This document shows, in pieces, positions 28,618 to 36,595 of a DNA stretch of 64,000 nt (position 1 is the first letter of the stretch; each line of letters begins with the position of its first letter). The translations under genes were made by a program, and so were the position numbers. This DNA comes from Kibdelosporangium aridum (lineage in GTDB: Bacteria > Actinomycetota > Actinomycetes > Mycobacteriales > Pseudonocardiaceae), in the NCBI RefSeq assembly GCF_900176515.1, contig NZ_FWXV01000001.1:1376564-1440563 (forward strand), in the 5' to 3' direction. The notes under the pieces are model-generated. The model worked only from the letters and a program-made list of their open reading frames with translations. It did not search any database and was not told the origin of the DNA.

Positions 28618-29486
28618 GTCCAACTTGCTGTGTGCCGCCACCATCGCTGCCTGACAGTTCGCGCGTTGCTTGGTCCGTGTGGCCGACTGGCGAATGCGGA
28701 CGCGTTGAGCAGTTGCGTCACCGTGGGTACGTCCCGGAGACGGCCGACGACGATAGGGGGATTTCGCCAGCTATCGCTGCCTACGCGATCAGCCGCTATT
28801 CGCGGCCGGGGGCGCTGGTTGTTGATCCAGGGTGTGGGGCTGGCACGGTGTTGGTTGAGGCGTTGCATGCTGGTCGGCATGCGGTCGGGGTGACTGCCAG
28901 TTCGCGGTGGTGGCGTGTCGCTCGAGCCAACGTGTCGGTGGCGAAGCGGGCAGGGGCATGGAGTGACGGCACGGTCGTGGATCCGGGCGTCGACTCGGCG
29001 GGGATGGTTCGACAAGTTGGGTTGACCCGACGCACCGATTTGATCCTGACAACGGTTCGGCTTCCTTCGCTGCTGGGCGGTTCCAGTTTGGAGCCGGATT
29101 TGGTGGGCATGGCTCGTGCTTGGACGTCGATGTTGCGGCCTGGTGGTTACGCGGTGGTGGTTCTGCGTCCGCATCGGGTGCAGGATGGCACGTTTGTTGA
29201 TGTCGCCGCTGCGTTGTCAGCTGCTGCGCACGGCAATGGCTTGGTGGTGACTGATCGGTGTGTAGCGCTGACTGCGAAGCTGCGCCGGGACAGGGTTGTT
29301 CCGCGGGCGTCGATTGTGGAACGTGAGACTGCGGATCGCATGCGCGCCGCGGGAATACCGATCGCATTGGTCGCGCACCGAACAGTGTTGGTCATGCGGG
29401 CTCTGGACCTGTCCGAGATGGCCGCTGCTCAGGGTGTGGCTTGTCCGGAAGCACGCCCGTCATGGGACGAGTGCGCATATGGCTGA
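28614..29486 (+). CDS. SAM-methyltransferase-like protein B
   Basis: A 290-residue protein. PGALVVDPGCGAGTVLVEAL is a well-formed SAM-binding motif I of the DNA-methylase/TRM11 type, and the upstream RGYVPETADD...ISPAIAAYAISRYS segment matches the helix before it. The usual [DNS]PP[YF] catalytic loop is replaced by LILTTVRLPSLL, so the SAM site is kept but the target-base pocket is not. MLRPGGYAVVVLRPHRV is the following strand. It overlaps gene A by four bases and the AbrB-like gene by eight. Inferred role: SAM-binding half of a heteromeric enzyme or regulator with protein A. Confidence 0.62.
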   Translation: MSPTCCVPPPSLPDSSRVAWSVWPTGECGRVEQLRHRGYVPETADDDRGISPAIAAYAISRYSRPGALVVDPGCGAGTVLVEALHAGRHAVGVTASSRWWRVARANVSVAKRAGAWSDGTVVDPGVDSAGMVRQVGLTRRTDLILTTVRLPSLLGGSSLEPDLVGMARAWTSMLRPGGYAVVVLRPHRVQDGTFVDVAAALSAAAHGNGLVVTDRCVALTAKLRRDRVVPRASIVERETADRMRAAGIPIALVAHRTVLVMRALDLSEMAAAQGVACPEARPSWDECAYG

Positions 29487-29934
29487 CAACCCACAGACTC
29501 TGCAGGACTGCCTGGCGGCCATGTCCGTGCAACCGCCATTCACGCAATCTCACAGAACATTCGGGCTCCCCGTTGCTCAGCTCCGCAGCTGCCCGAGGAG
29601 GACTGCGAACCACTACACCGTCACGACTATCGATCGGGGAGGTCGTCTGGCGGACCGATCGGCGCTGCGGGTTCTCGGGTGGCGTCCGCTGCAGTCAATA
29701 TCGATCACTCCGATACGTGGGGAGATGATCCTGGCAACGTCGGCACCGGGCAAGGATGTCGTTACCCGGCAAAGGCAGCTGCGGCTACCAACGCCGATCC
29801 GACGCGCCTTCCGGTTGACGCCGGGAACTCGGCTACTGGTCGTGGCGTGTCCCGAGCCGGGTATGGTCGCTGTGTATCCGGCGGCGAGCTTGGACGCGAT
29901 ACTTCTCGCGCACCATCGTGGTGAGTTGTCGTGA
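29479..29934 (+). CDS. AbrB/SpoVT-like DNA-binding protein (copy 1)
   Basis: A 151-residue protein with an N-terminal variable half and a C-terminal swapped-hairpin AbrB-type domain (about 95-145), in which RQLRLPTPIRRAFRLTPGTRLLVV and MVAVYPAASLDAIL form the strand-loop-strand pattern. Its relative at 33042-33485 has the matching KHGRLHLPAQVRHRYGLCAGDRVLLV. It starts at ATG 29479 inside the previous gene and its stop overlaps the integrase start by four bases (GTGA). A DNA-binding partner so tightly coupled to a recombinase could act as accessory (directionality) factor or repressor; this is inferred from position. Confidence 0.65.
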   Translation: MADNPQTLQDCLAAMSVQPPFTQSHRTFGLPVAQLRSCPRRTANHYTVTTIDRGGRLADRSALRVLGWRPLQSISITPIRGEMILATSAPGKDVVTRQRQLRLPTPIRRAFRLTPGTRLLVVACPEPGMVAVYPAASLDAILLAHHRGELS

Positions 29935-30950
29935 CAGACACTGATGTTGAGGCTGTTCGACTTCTACTTGCTCGGTTGGGCATCACCGCTGAGCAACTCC
30001 TTACCGCGCCCGCACCGAGTCGACCGCTGCCTACCATTCGCGAGTATGTGGGTCGGGTCAGTGATGCGGTTCCCAAAGGCACTCGTCAGGCATACGGGTC
30101 GTATTGGGAGCGGATCATCGCGGTGTGGGGTGATCGGTGCCTGAACGAGCCGACTCCGATCGAGATCCAGCAGCTTGCCGAGCGGACGAAGCAACAGGCC
30201 GTCGTACGAAGGAACTCCCGAGGTGGCAGATCGGCCGCCGAGCATTTGATTGGTGCGATGCGGTGCTTGTATCGCCACGCCGTGGTGGATCAACTTATTG
30301 CTGAGACGGACAACCCTGCGGTCCGCGTCGGCAAGCCTCGTCGGCTTGCCAGTACTCGTCGCGCGTTGCCGGCTGATCGGTTGGCGGAGATCAACGAGGT
30401 CGCCGCATCCACTGGCAACGATCCTGACCTGGACATGTTGGTGCTTCGTGTGCACACCGAGACGGCATGTCGTCGCGGCGGTGCGCTGGCTCTTCGAGTT
30501 CAGGATCTCGACCGTGAGCAGTGTCTTGTTCGTCTGCGGGAGAAGGGCGAGACGATGCGGTGGCAACCTGTCTCACCTACCCTCATGGAGCATCTCGTGC
30601 TTCATCATGAGGAACGTCCGGGCTCGGGTGAGCAGCTTCTGCGATATCGCAATGGGCAGCCCATTACGGCGCGACGCTATGACCATCTGTGGCAGCGAAT
30701 TGGACGTCATCTTCCTTGGGTGGCGACCCAGCAGGTCAGTACTCACTGGCTTCGCCACACCACGCTCACGTGGGTGGAACGTAATTTCGGGTACGCCGTG
30801 GCGCGTGCGTACGCGGGCCACAGTGGGAAAGGCGACGGCGGGACCACGTCTACTTATGTTCGCGCTGACATCCATGAAGTTGCTACGGCGTTGGCAGCGC
30901 TTACCGGCGAAGCACATCCCATGGCGCACGGGGAGTGGTGCAGGGCGTAA
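29931..30950 (+). CDS. Tyrosine integrase (copy 1)
   Basis: A 339-residue tyrosine recombinase. The N-terminal SAM-like core-binding domain is about 30-135. The catalytic domain has R181/R182 in TACRRGG, K205 in REKGE, H272 and R275 in HWLRHTT, H297 in AGHSGK and nucleophile Y309 in TSTYVRA, so all catalytic residues are present. It is about two-thirds identical by eye to the integrase at 32020-33045, which faces it. GTG start overlaps the AbrB-like stop. A bidirectional hairpin terminator follows. It most likely integrates or excises the element that carries this operon. Confidence 0.9.
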   Translation: MTDTDVEAVRLLLARLGITAEQLLTAPAPSRPLPTIREYVGRVSDAVPKGTRQAYGSYWERIIAVWGDRCLNEPTPIEIQQLAERTKQQAVVRRNSRGGRSAAEHLIGAMRCLYRHAVVDQLIAETDNPAVRVGKPRRLASTRRALPADRLAEINEVAASTGNDPDLDMLVLRVHTETACRRGGALALRVQDLDREQCLVRLREKGETMRWQPVSPTLMEHLVLHHEERPGSGEQLLRYRNGQPITARRYDHLWQRIGRHLPWVATQQVSTHWLRHTTLTWVERNFGYAVARAYAGHSGKGDGGTTSTYVRADIHEVATALAALTGEAHPMAHGEWCRA

Positions 30951-30970
30951 CGCCTGGCGCCCTGCACCAC
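30935..30970. terminator. Bidirectional hairpin between integrase 1 and DUF2637 gene
   Basis: A perfect 13-bp inverted repeat, GTGGTGCAGGGCG and CGCCCTGCACCAC, with a 10-base loop spans the end of the plus-strand integrase and the gap before the convergent DUF2637 gene. It can terminate transcription from both sides. Confidence 0.8.
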
Positions 30971-30975
30971 ACTGG

Positions 30976-31901
30976 TCACGCTGGTTCGGATGCGGCTGGG
31001 CGCTGGCGTTCGATGCGGGCTTTGTCCATTGCTCGGACGGTTTTGGTGAGTTCTCGGGCGCGTGTGGCGCCGATGCGTAGTTGTTCTCGGACGGTGTCGG
31101 CTGATACTGGGCGGTTTCGTGTTGCCCAGTGGTGTTCGTTGATCTTGATGACTTCGTCGAGTTGCTTGTCGCTGTCATTCGTGGGTTGGGCTGGTGCGGC
31201 GGGAGCGTGCGGGGTAGTGGGTTGTGGATGGGTTTGGTGGCGAGGTTGTTGACGCGGTCGCAGGCTTCGCGGGCGAACGGCGCGACGTTGAGCATCCACA
31301 CCAGGTCCGACGGAGCTTCGCGTTTCCAAGCCGGTCCGAACGCGATCTGCAACTGCGTGCGGGCTCGACGGATGGCGGCTTCCATGTCGAGGGCGTCGTG
31401 GTAGTCGGCGATTTGCCAGAGCACCATGCGCCGCCACGGCAGCCATGTCCGCCAGGGGGACAGCAGCCATCGTCCGATCGAGATCCGGTCTCGGACGGTT
31501 CCTGCCGCGAGACCGGCGCGTCGCAACAGGACTGATCGGCCTGCTTCGACCATGGCCAGCAGCATGACCGGTGCAGCGGCGTGCAGGCCGACCGCGATCG
31601 GGTCCGGCCACCCCGCCGACACGTTCGCCGCGACCGTTCCCAGGGTGAGCAGGCGGGCGAGTTGGCGTAGCCATGCGATCGGGTGCCCGGTCCAGGCCAG
31701 GGCTAGGTCGAGGGTGACGACGCCGACTAGTCCGCCGTCGATGCCGATCGGCACCAGATTGGGGAACGGCACACCGAGAGCCGCGGCGGTGTCGGACACG
31801 GTTTTGTAGGAGCCCACCGCACCATAGGCGGCCAAGACGAGGGCCATCATGATGGCACCGCCGAAGGCGAAGCGTTGCCCGATGGTGAGTCGGTTGGTCA
31901 T
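30976..31901 (-). pseudogene. DUF2637 (SpdB-like) membrane protein, one frameshift
   Basis: The ATG at 31901 follows GGAGG at a nine-base spacing. The first ~220 codons give a complete DUF2637 membrane part: GGAIMMALVLAAYGAVGSY, LVPIGIDGGLVGVVTLDLAL, ANVSAGWPDPIAVGLHAAAPVMLLAMVEAG. The frame then runs on into nonsense, while another frame from about 31220 reads a proline-rich linker and a HTH-like tail (NRPVSADTVREQLRIGATRARELTK) ending at 30976. A single indel in the linker (31160-31250) separates the halves. It could be a real mutation or a sequencing error; the coding signal on both sides is strong. SpdB-like proteins assist spreading of actinomycete plasmids and integrative elements. Confidence 0.75.
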
Positions 31902-32019
31902 GTCGGGTCACCTCCGGCGGCCGGAGTGTCGGTCCGGATCCGTGAGTGAACGGTGCTGTCCTGCATAAGACTGAATCCGGTTTTTCGGGTCTTGTTTGGA
32001 CACGCGGTCCGGTTTCGGG

Positions 32020-33045
32020 TCATGGTTGCCTGGCCAGCGGGTGTGGTTCGCCGGTGAGCGCGGCGAGGGCGGTGGCGACTTCTTCGAGCGTGGCGCGCAC
32101 GTAGGTGGTTGTGGTGCCGGTGTCGCTGGTGTTCTCGGCGTGCCGGGCGAAGGCTCGGGCGACGGCGTAGCCGAAGTTGCGTTCGACCCAGGTGAGGGTG
32201 GTGTGCCGTAGCCAATGCGTGGAGATCTGCTGGGTCGCTACCCAGGGGAGGTGTTTGCCGATCCGGCCCCAGAGGTAGTCATACCGTCGTGTCGTGATGC
32301 GTTTGCCGTTGCGATAGCGCAACAACTGCCTGGTGTGCGGTGCTCCCCGGGTCTCGGCGTGGTCGACGAGGTGTGTCATCAGTGTTGGAGACACGGGTTG
32401 CCAGCTGACCGTCTCGCCCTTCTCCCGCAAGAAGATCAGGCACTGATCACGGTCGAGGTCTTGCGGGCGCAGGGCGAGCGCGCCGCCCCGGCGGCAGGCG
32501 GTCTCGGTGTGCAGCCGCAGGATCAGCGTGTCCAAGGCTGGGTCGTCACCGGTGGTTCCGGCGATCTCGTTGATCTCCGCCAGTCGGGTATCCGCCACCG
32601 CACGTCGCGTGGAGGGCAGCCGTCGCGGTTTGGCGACCTTCTTGGCCGGGTTCGCCGACTCGTCGATGAGCCCGTCGTCAACGGCGTGGCGGTAGATGCA
32701 GCGCAAAGCCGCGATGAGATGTTCGGCGGCGCTGCGTCCGCCGCGGGCGTTGCGCCGGGTGACGACGTTGGCCTTGACAGTTTCGACCAGCTGTTTGATC
32801 TGTGAGGGTGTGGGTTCGTCGAGGCGTCGATCGCCCCATTCCCGGGTGATGCGGTTCCAGTAGGAGCCATAAGCGCGGCGGGTGCCTGCGGTGACGGCTG
32901 CCGAGACGGTCGGGATGTACTCGCGGAACGTCGGGATCGCGGGTCGCTCGACCGGTGCGGCGAGCAGGTCTTCGGGCGTGATGCCCATCCGATCCAGCAG
33001 CAGCCGAGCAGCATCCACCTCCGCGGTCGACGGTGTGATGGTCAT
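32020..33045 (-). CDS. Tyrosine integrase (copy 2)
   Basis: A 341-residue tyrosine recombinase parallel to the copy at 29931-30950. It has TACRRGG, REKGE, HWLRHTT, a His in FARHAENT (replacing the AGHSGK of copy 1) and the nucleophile Tyr in TTTYVRA. The core-binding domain shares GTRxAYGSYWxRI and RGGRSAAEHLI with copy 1. It starts at ATG 33045, overlapping the AbrB-like stop by four bases, and ends 118 bases before the DUF2637 start. The tRNA-Leu gene lies 0.5 kb upstream with its 3' end facing the integrase, the usual geometry for an integrase whose attachment site is a tRNA. Confidence 0.9.
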   Translation of the reverse strand: MTITPSTAEVDAARLLLDRMGITPEDLLAAPVERPAIPTFREYIPTVSAAVTAGTRRAYGSYWNRITREWGDRRLDEPTPSQIKQLVETVKANVVTRRNARGGRSAAEHLIAALRCIYRHAVDDGLIDESANPAKKVAKPRRLPSTRRAVADTRLAEINEIAGTTGDDPALDTLILRLHTETACRRGGALALRPQDLDRDQCLIFLREKGETVSWQPVSPTLMTHLVDHAETRGAPHTRQLLRYRNGKRITTRRYDYLWGRIGKHLPWVATQQISTHWLRHTTLTWVERNFGYAVARAFARHAENTSDTGTTTTYVRATLEEVATALAALTGEPHPLARQP

Positions 33046-33485
33046 GGTCGGCCACCCGCCAGCAGGAGGTCGAGCGAGGCAGGCGGATACACCGCGAGGG
33101 TTTGCCGGTCGACGTCAGCGACCAGCAGGACACGGTCACCAGCGCACAGGCCGTACCGGTGCCGGACTTGTGCTGGCAGGTGCAGACGGCCGTGCTTGGT
33201 GATCACGGTCACCGAGCACTCGTGGGGGTGAAAGATCACGCAGTCGCCGGACTCGCGGAGGCCCAAGCCAGTGCCGTGGGACCAGCCCAGCGCGGTCGTC
33301 GAGGTGTGATCGACGAACCGGCCGCGGTCGTCGACCGTGGCCACCCCGTAGAGGGCAGTGCTGGACCGGGTCAGCGGGACCACAGGCAGAGGCATCGGTC
33401 GGCGTGCTGCCGGTGAACTCGAAGGAGCCAAGCGTGTGGTCGGGAAGACCACCGGCTGAATGACAGAACCGATCACAACGACCAC
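33042..33485 (-). CDS. AbrB/SpoVT-like DNA-binding protein (copy 2)
   Basis: A 147-residue relative of the protein at 29479-29934. After a variable N-terminus it shares YGVATVDDRGRFVDH with the other copy's YTVTTIDRGGRLADR, and the AbrB-like KHGRLHLPAQVRHRYGLCAGDRVLLV followed by LAVYPPASLDLLL. The same order and four-base overlap with an integrase is kept, so the AbrB-integrase pair was duplicated or acquired twice as a unit. The start is uncertain: the frame opens at 33485, but internal starts would shorten it without touching the conserved domain. Confidence 0.62.
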   Translation of the reverse strand: MVVVIGSVIQPVVFPTTRLAPSSSPAARRPMPLPVVPLTRSSTALYGVATVDDRGRFVDHTSTTALGWSHGTGLGLRESGDCVIFHPHECSVTVITKHGRLHLPAQVRHRYGLCAGDRVLLVADVDRQTLAVYPPASLDLLLAGGRP

Positions 33486-33572
33486 CGCCCGAGGCGGTTC
33501 GTGACCGGTTCAGAGGGTTGGAGTGCACTCAAGCACTCACACGTCGGATGTGGCAGGAGTTCCACAACTGTG

Positions 33573-33656
33573 TGTCCGAGGGGGGACTTGAACCCCCACG
33601 CCCTTTACGGGCACTAGCACCTCAAGCTAGCGCGTCTGCCATTCCGCCACCCGGAC
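33573..33656 (-). tRNA. tRNA-Leu (GAG)
   Basis: The minus strand folds as a class II tRNA. The acceptor stem GTCCGGG pairs with CTCGGAC (one G-U), the D-arm starts TGGCGGAATGG, the anticodon stem CTAGC/GCTAG encloses the loop TTGAGGT giving anticodon GAG, a variable arm TGCCCGTAAAGGGCG follows, and the T-arm is GGGGGTTCAAGTCCCCC with discriminator A. CCA is not encoded. Confidence 0.96.
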
Positions 33657-33680
33657 CTGCGTTCTTGCTGCAGTGGGCAT

Positions 33681-33710
33681 AGCGTAGCGGATGGTTGATG
33701 ATCATCCCAA
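33681..33710 (-). promoter_or_regulatory. Probable tRNA-Leu promoter
   Basis: On the minus strand TTGGGA (-35) and TACGCT (-10) are separated by 18 bases, with the -10 ending 24 bases before the tRNA 5' end. Confidence 0.45.
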
Positions 33711-33752
33711 ATCGGGGGTCGGGTTTGGGGAAATCAGTGATAGGAAGGCCTT

Positions 33753-35099
33753 GTGACTGAGCAGTTGCCACCCACCACGCCTGATGTTCCGGACACCTCC
33801 CTCGCCGAGGAGGAGGCGGTGCGGCTCACTAGTGAGCTCATCCGGATCGATACCACCAACACCGGTGATCCGGACACTCTTGTCGGTGAACGGGCTGCCG
33901 CTGAGTTCGTGGCGGCGCAGTTGGCTGAGGTTGGGTATGAGACCACATACGTTGAGTCTGGTGCGCCGGGGCGGGGCAATGTTGTCGCGCGGCTTGCCGG
34001 CAGTGATCCCAATCGTGGGGCTTTGCTGGTGCATGGGCATCTTGATGTTGTTCCGGCCGATGCTTCCGAGTGGTCCGTTCACCCGTTCTCTGGCGCTGTC
34101 CAGGACGGTTATGTTTGGGGTCGCGGCGCCGTTGACATGAAGGACATGGTTGCGATGTCCCTCGCGTTGGCTCGGCGGCTCAAGCGGGACGGCATTCAGC
34201 CCAAACGGGACATCATCTTCGCCTTCCTCGCTGATGAGGAGGCTGGCGGTCACTTCGGTGCCCAGTGGCTGGTGGAGAACCGGCCCGAGCTCTTCGAGGG
34301 GGCCACCGAGGCGATTTCCGAGGTCGGGGGCTTTTCGATCACCGTAAAGGACGGTGTCCGCGCCTACCTCATCGAGACCGCTGAGAAGGGCATCGCCTGG
34401 ATGACCCTTCGGGCTCGGGGGAGGGCCGGTCACGGGTCGATGATCCATGATGACAACGCTGTTACCAAACTCACGCAGGCGGTTTCTCGCCTTGGCACGC
34501 ACCGGTTCCCGATCGTGCTCACCGACTCCGTCCGGGAGTTCCTGCAGGGCATCAGCGACATCACCGGGCTCGCCTTCGACGAGGACGACCTTGAGGGCTC
34601 CGTCGCCAAGCTGGGCAACATCGCCCGGATGATCGGTGCGACGCTGCGTGACACGGCCAACCCCACCATGTTGAAGGCCGGGTACAAGTCCAACGTCATC
34701 CCGTCCATCGCCGAGGCCACTGTGGACTGCCGGATCCTTCCCGGGCGGCAGGCGGCTTTCGAACGCGAGCTCGACGAGATCCTCGGGCCGGACATCGAGC
34801 GGGAATGGGTTGGCCTGCCACCGCTGGAGACCACTTTCGACGGCGCGCTCGTCGACCACATGACCTCGTCCATCCTCGCCGAGGACCCCGGTGCGAAGGC
34901 CCTTCCGTACATGCTTTCCGGTGGTACCGACGCCAAGTCGTTCGCGCAGCTGGGAATCCGGTGCTTTGGCTACGCTCCCTTGCGGCTTCCCGCCGACCTG
35001 GACTTCTCCGCCCTCTTCCACGGCGTGGACGAGCGGGTTCCGGTCGACGCCCTGAGGTTCGGCACCCGCGTACTGGACCGGTTCCTGCGCAACTGCTAG
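33753..35099 (+). CDS. M20-family zinc dipeptidase/deacylase
   Basis: A 448-residue cytoplasmic metallopeptidase of the ArgE/DapE/CPG2 family. It has H96 and D98 in HGHLDVV, bridging D128 in GAVDMKD, E162/E163 in DEEAGG and the last metal ligand H423 in FHGVDER. A dimerisation (lid) domain lies between about 200 and 330. GTG start with GGAAGG upstream. It stands alone, divergent from the tRNA. The exact substrate (dipeptide, N-acyl amino acid) cannot be told from sequence. It is intact and marks the return to core-like chromosome after the accessory region. Confidence 0.88.
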   Translation: MTEQLPPTTPDVPDTSLAEEEAVRLTSELIRIDTTNTGDPDTLVGERAAAEFVAAQLAEVGYETTYVESGAPGRGNVVARLAGSDPNRGALLVHGHLDVVPADASEWSVHPFSGAVQDGYVWGRGAVDMKDMVAMSLALARRLKRDGIQPKRDIIFAFLADEEAGGHFGAQWLVENRPELFEGATEAISEVGGFSITVKDGVRAYLIETAEKGIAWMTLRARGRAGHGSMIHDDNAVTKLTQAVSRLGTHRFPIVLTDSVREFLQGISDITGLAFDEDDLEGSVAKLGNIARMIGATLRDTANPTMLKAGYKSNVIPSIAEATVDCRILPGRQAAFERELDEILGPDIEREWVGLPPLETTFDGALVDHMTSSILAEDPGAKALPYMLSGGTDAKSFAQLGIRCFGYAPLRLPADLDFSALFHGVDERVPVDALRFGTRVLDRFLRNC

Positions 35100-35146
35100 G
35101 CGGCCTGGGTGGCTCATCGGCGCGCCACCCACGGTAATCTGCCCCG

Positions 35147-35854
35147 GTGACAAGCTCGTTCCGCCTCGGATACGTGCCCGGAGCGACGCCTGCCAAGTGG
35201 GCTCGGATCTGGGCCGAGCGAGAGCCCGACGTCCCGCTCGAACTCGTCAACGTGGCCGCGGCCGAAGCGGCCGACTTGGTGCGCAACGGTGACGTGGACG
35301 CCGCCCTGCTCCGCCTGCCGACTGACCGGACCGGGCTGCACGCCATTCCGCTCTACACCGAGACGACCGTCGTCATCGTCCCGAAGGACCACGTGATCGC
35401 GGCCGTCGATGAGGTGTCTACTGAGGACTTGGCCGATCAGGTCGTGTTGCATCCCCTCGACGACACGCTCGACTGGGAGCGGTTGCCGGGGCAGCCGGCG
35501 CACGAGCGGCCTGCCAGCACGGCCGACGCCGTGGAGTTGGTGGCGGCGGGCATCGGCGTGCTGGTGGTTCCGCAATCCTTGGCCCGGCTGCACCACCGCA
35601 GGGATTTGACGTACCGGCCGGTCATTGACGCGCCCGAGTCACGCGTGGTCCTGTCGTGGCTGGAGGACGAGACCACTGACCTGATGGAGCAGTTCATCGG
35701 AATCGTCCGTGGCCGCACGGTCAACAGCACGCGCGGGCGCCAGCAGCCGCAACCGAAACGCGCCGCCGAACCGCGGAAATCCACGGCGCGCAAGGCGTCG
35801 GGTGGCAACCGGCGGCGCACGCCGACGAAGGGCAAACCTCGCCGCCGGTCATAA
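35147..35854 (+). CDS. LysR-type effector-binding domain protein without HTH
   Basis: A 235-residue protein that begins directly with the LysR substrate-binding fold (SSFRLGYVPGATPAKWARIW, VRNGDVDAALLRLP, LVAAGIGVLVVPQSLA). It has no N-terminal winged helix and instead carries a C-terminal tail rich in Arg/Lys/Pro/Gln (about 185-235). The tail may bind nucleic acid non-specifically. This stand-alone form is frequent in actinobacteria and its role is not established. Short 47-bp gap after the M20 gene, so co-transcription is possible. Confidence 0.75.
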   Translation: MTSSFRLGYVPGATPAKWARIWAEREPDVPLELVNVAAAEAADLVRNGDVDAALLRLPTDRTGLHAIPLYTETTVVIVPKDHVIAAVDEVSTEDLADQVVLHPLDDTLDWERLPGQPAHERPASTADAVELVAAGIGVLVVPQSLARLHHRRDLTYRPVIDAPESRVVLSWLEDETTDLMEQFIGIVRGRTVNSTRGRQQPQPKRAAEPRKSTARKASGGNRRRTPTKGKPRRRS

Positions 35855-35894
35855 CGCAAATGATCATGTCCGAAAATAGATTCATCGGGACGTC

Positions 35895-35924
35895 TTGACT
35901 TCCGTCGGGTAATAAGACCAGTAT
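35895..35924 (+). promoter_or_regulatory. Possible promoter of the DUF2231 gene
   Basis: TTGACT and CAGTAT separated by 18 bases in an unusually AT-rich stretch 36 bases before the start codon. The -10 hexamer is imperfect. Confidence 0.35.
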
Positions 35925-35959
35925 TTATTGGTGTAACTACGCGGACGCGGAGGTCGACG

Positions 35960-36472
35960 ATGACCGACGAACTGCACCAAGCGAAACGTCCGATGAGCGC
36001 GGCACTGGCCGGCCCGTACGGACACCCGTTCCATCCGATCCTGGTGACTGTCCCGATTGGCGCGTGGGTGGCCAGTCTGGTGTTCGACGTCGCCTCCCAG
36101 TTCGTCAGCACCCCGGGCTTCTTGGCGATGGGCTCGGTGTGGCTGATCGGGATCGGCGTCGTCGGCGCGCTGCTCGCCGCGATGGTCGGATTGTTGGACC
36201 TGTTGACGATCCCACGGGGTACCGCGGCGTTCAGGACCGGTCTGGTCCACATGGGACTGAACCTTGCCGTCACCGTCGCGTACGTGGTCGGCTTCTTCTG
36301 GCGGCAGAACAGTTACGGCCAGGCTGACGCGGTAGCGCTCGGCCCTCTGCTGCTCTCGGCGGTGAGCCTGGCCGCGCTGGCCGTATCGGGTTATTTGGGC
36401 GGCAAGCTCGCGTACCACTACGGGGTACGCGTCGCCGACGAGAGCACCCAGGCCGCGGGCTACCGGCGCTGA
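35960..36472 (+). CDS. DUF2231 integral membrane protein
   Basis: A 170-residue protein with four membrane helices and the family's GPYGHPFHPILVTVPIGAW start, whose two histidines are conserved and have been suggested to bind a ligand such as heme. Helices lie at about 28-46, 56-82, 97-116 and 128-150. Start ATG six bases after GGAGG. Function unknown; the family is often found near stress or redox genes. Confidence 0.85.
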   Translation: MTDELHQAKRPMSAALAGPYGHPFHPILVTVPIGAWVASLVFDVASQFVSTPGFLAMGSVWLIGIGVVGALLAAMVGLLDLLTIPRGTAAFRTGLVHMGLNLAVTVAYVVGFFWRQNSYGQADAVALGPLLLSAVSLAALAVSGYLGGKLAYHYGVRVADESTQAAGYRR

Positions 36473-36595
36473 CTACGGTTCTCCAATGCCTGCTCTGTCC
36501 ATGGCAGAACTTCAGCGAAGCGGCGTCGCGATGTGATCGGTGTTGGCGCGCTGATGGAATTCCCGCCACGCCGCGGCCACGAGAGCGGGCTGGGT

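Noticed and set aside
30573..30975. C-terminal extension of the DUF2637 frame over integrase 1
   Set aside because: It has no homology and overlaps an intact integrase. The correct tail is in another frame ending at 30976, so a frameshift is the better explanation.
33702..35153. A 483-codon minus-strand open frame
   Set aside because: It lies opposite the M20 peptidase, whose motifs are clear. The minus frame has no recognisable domain and is a GC-bias shadow.
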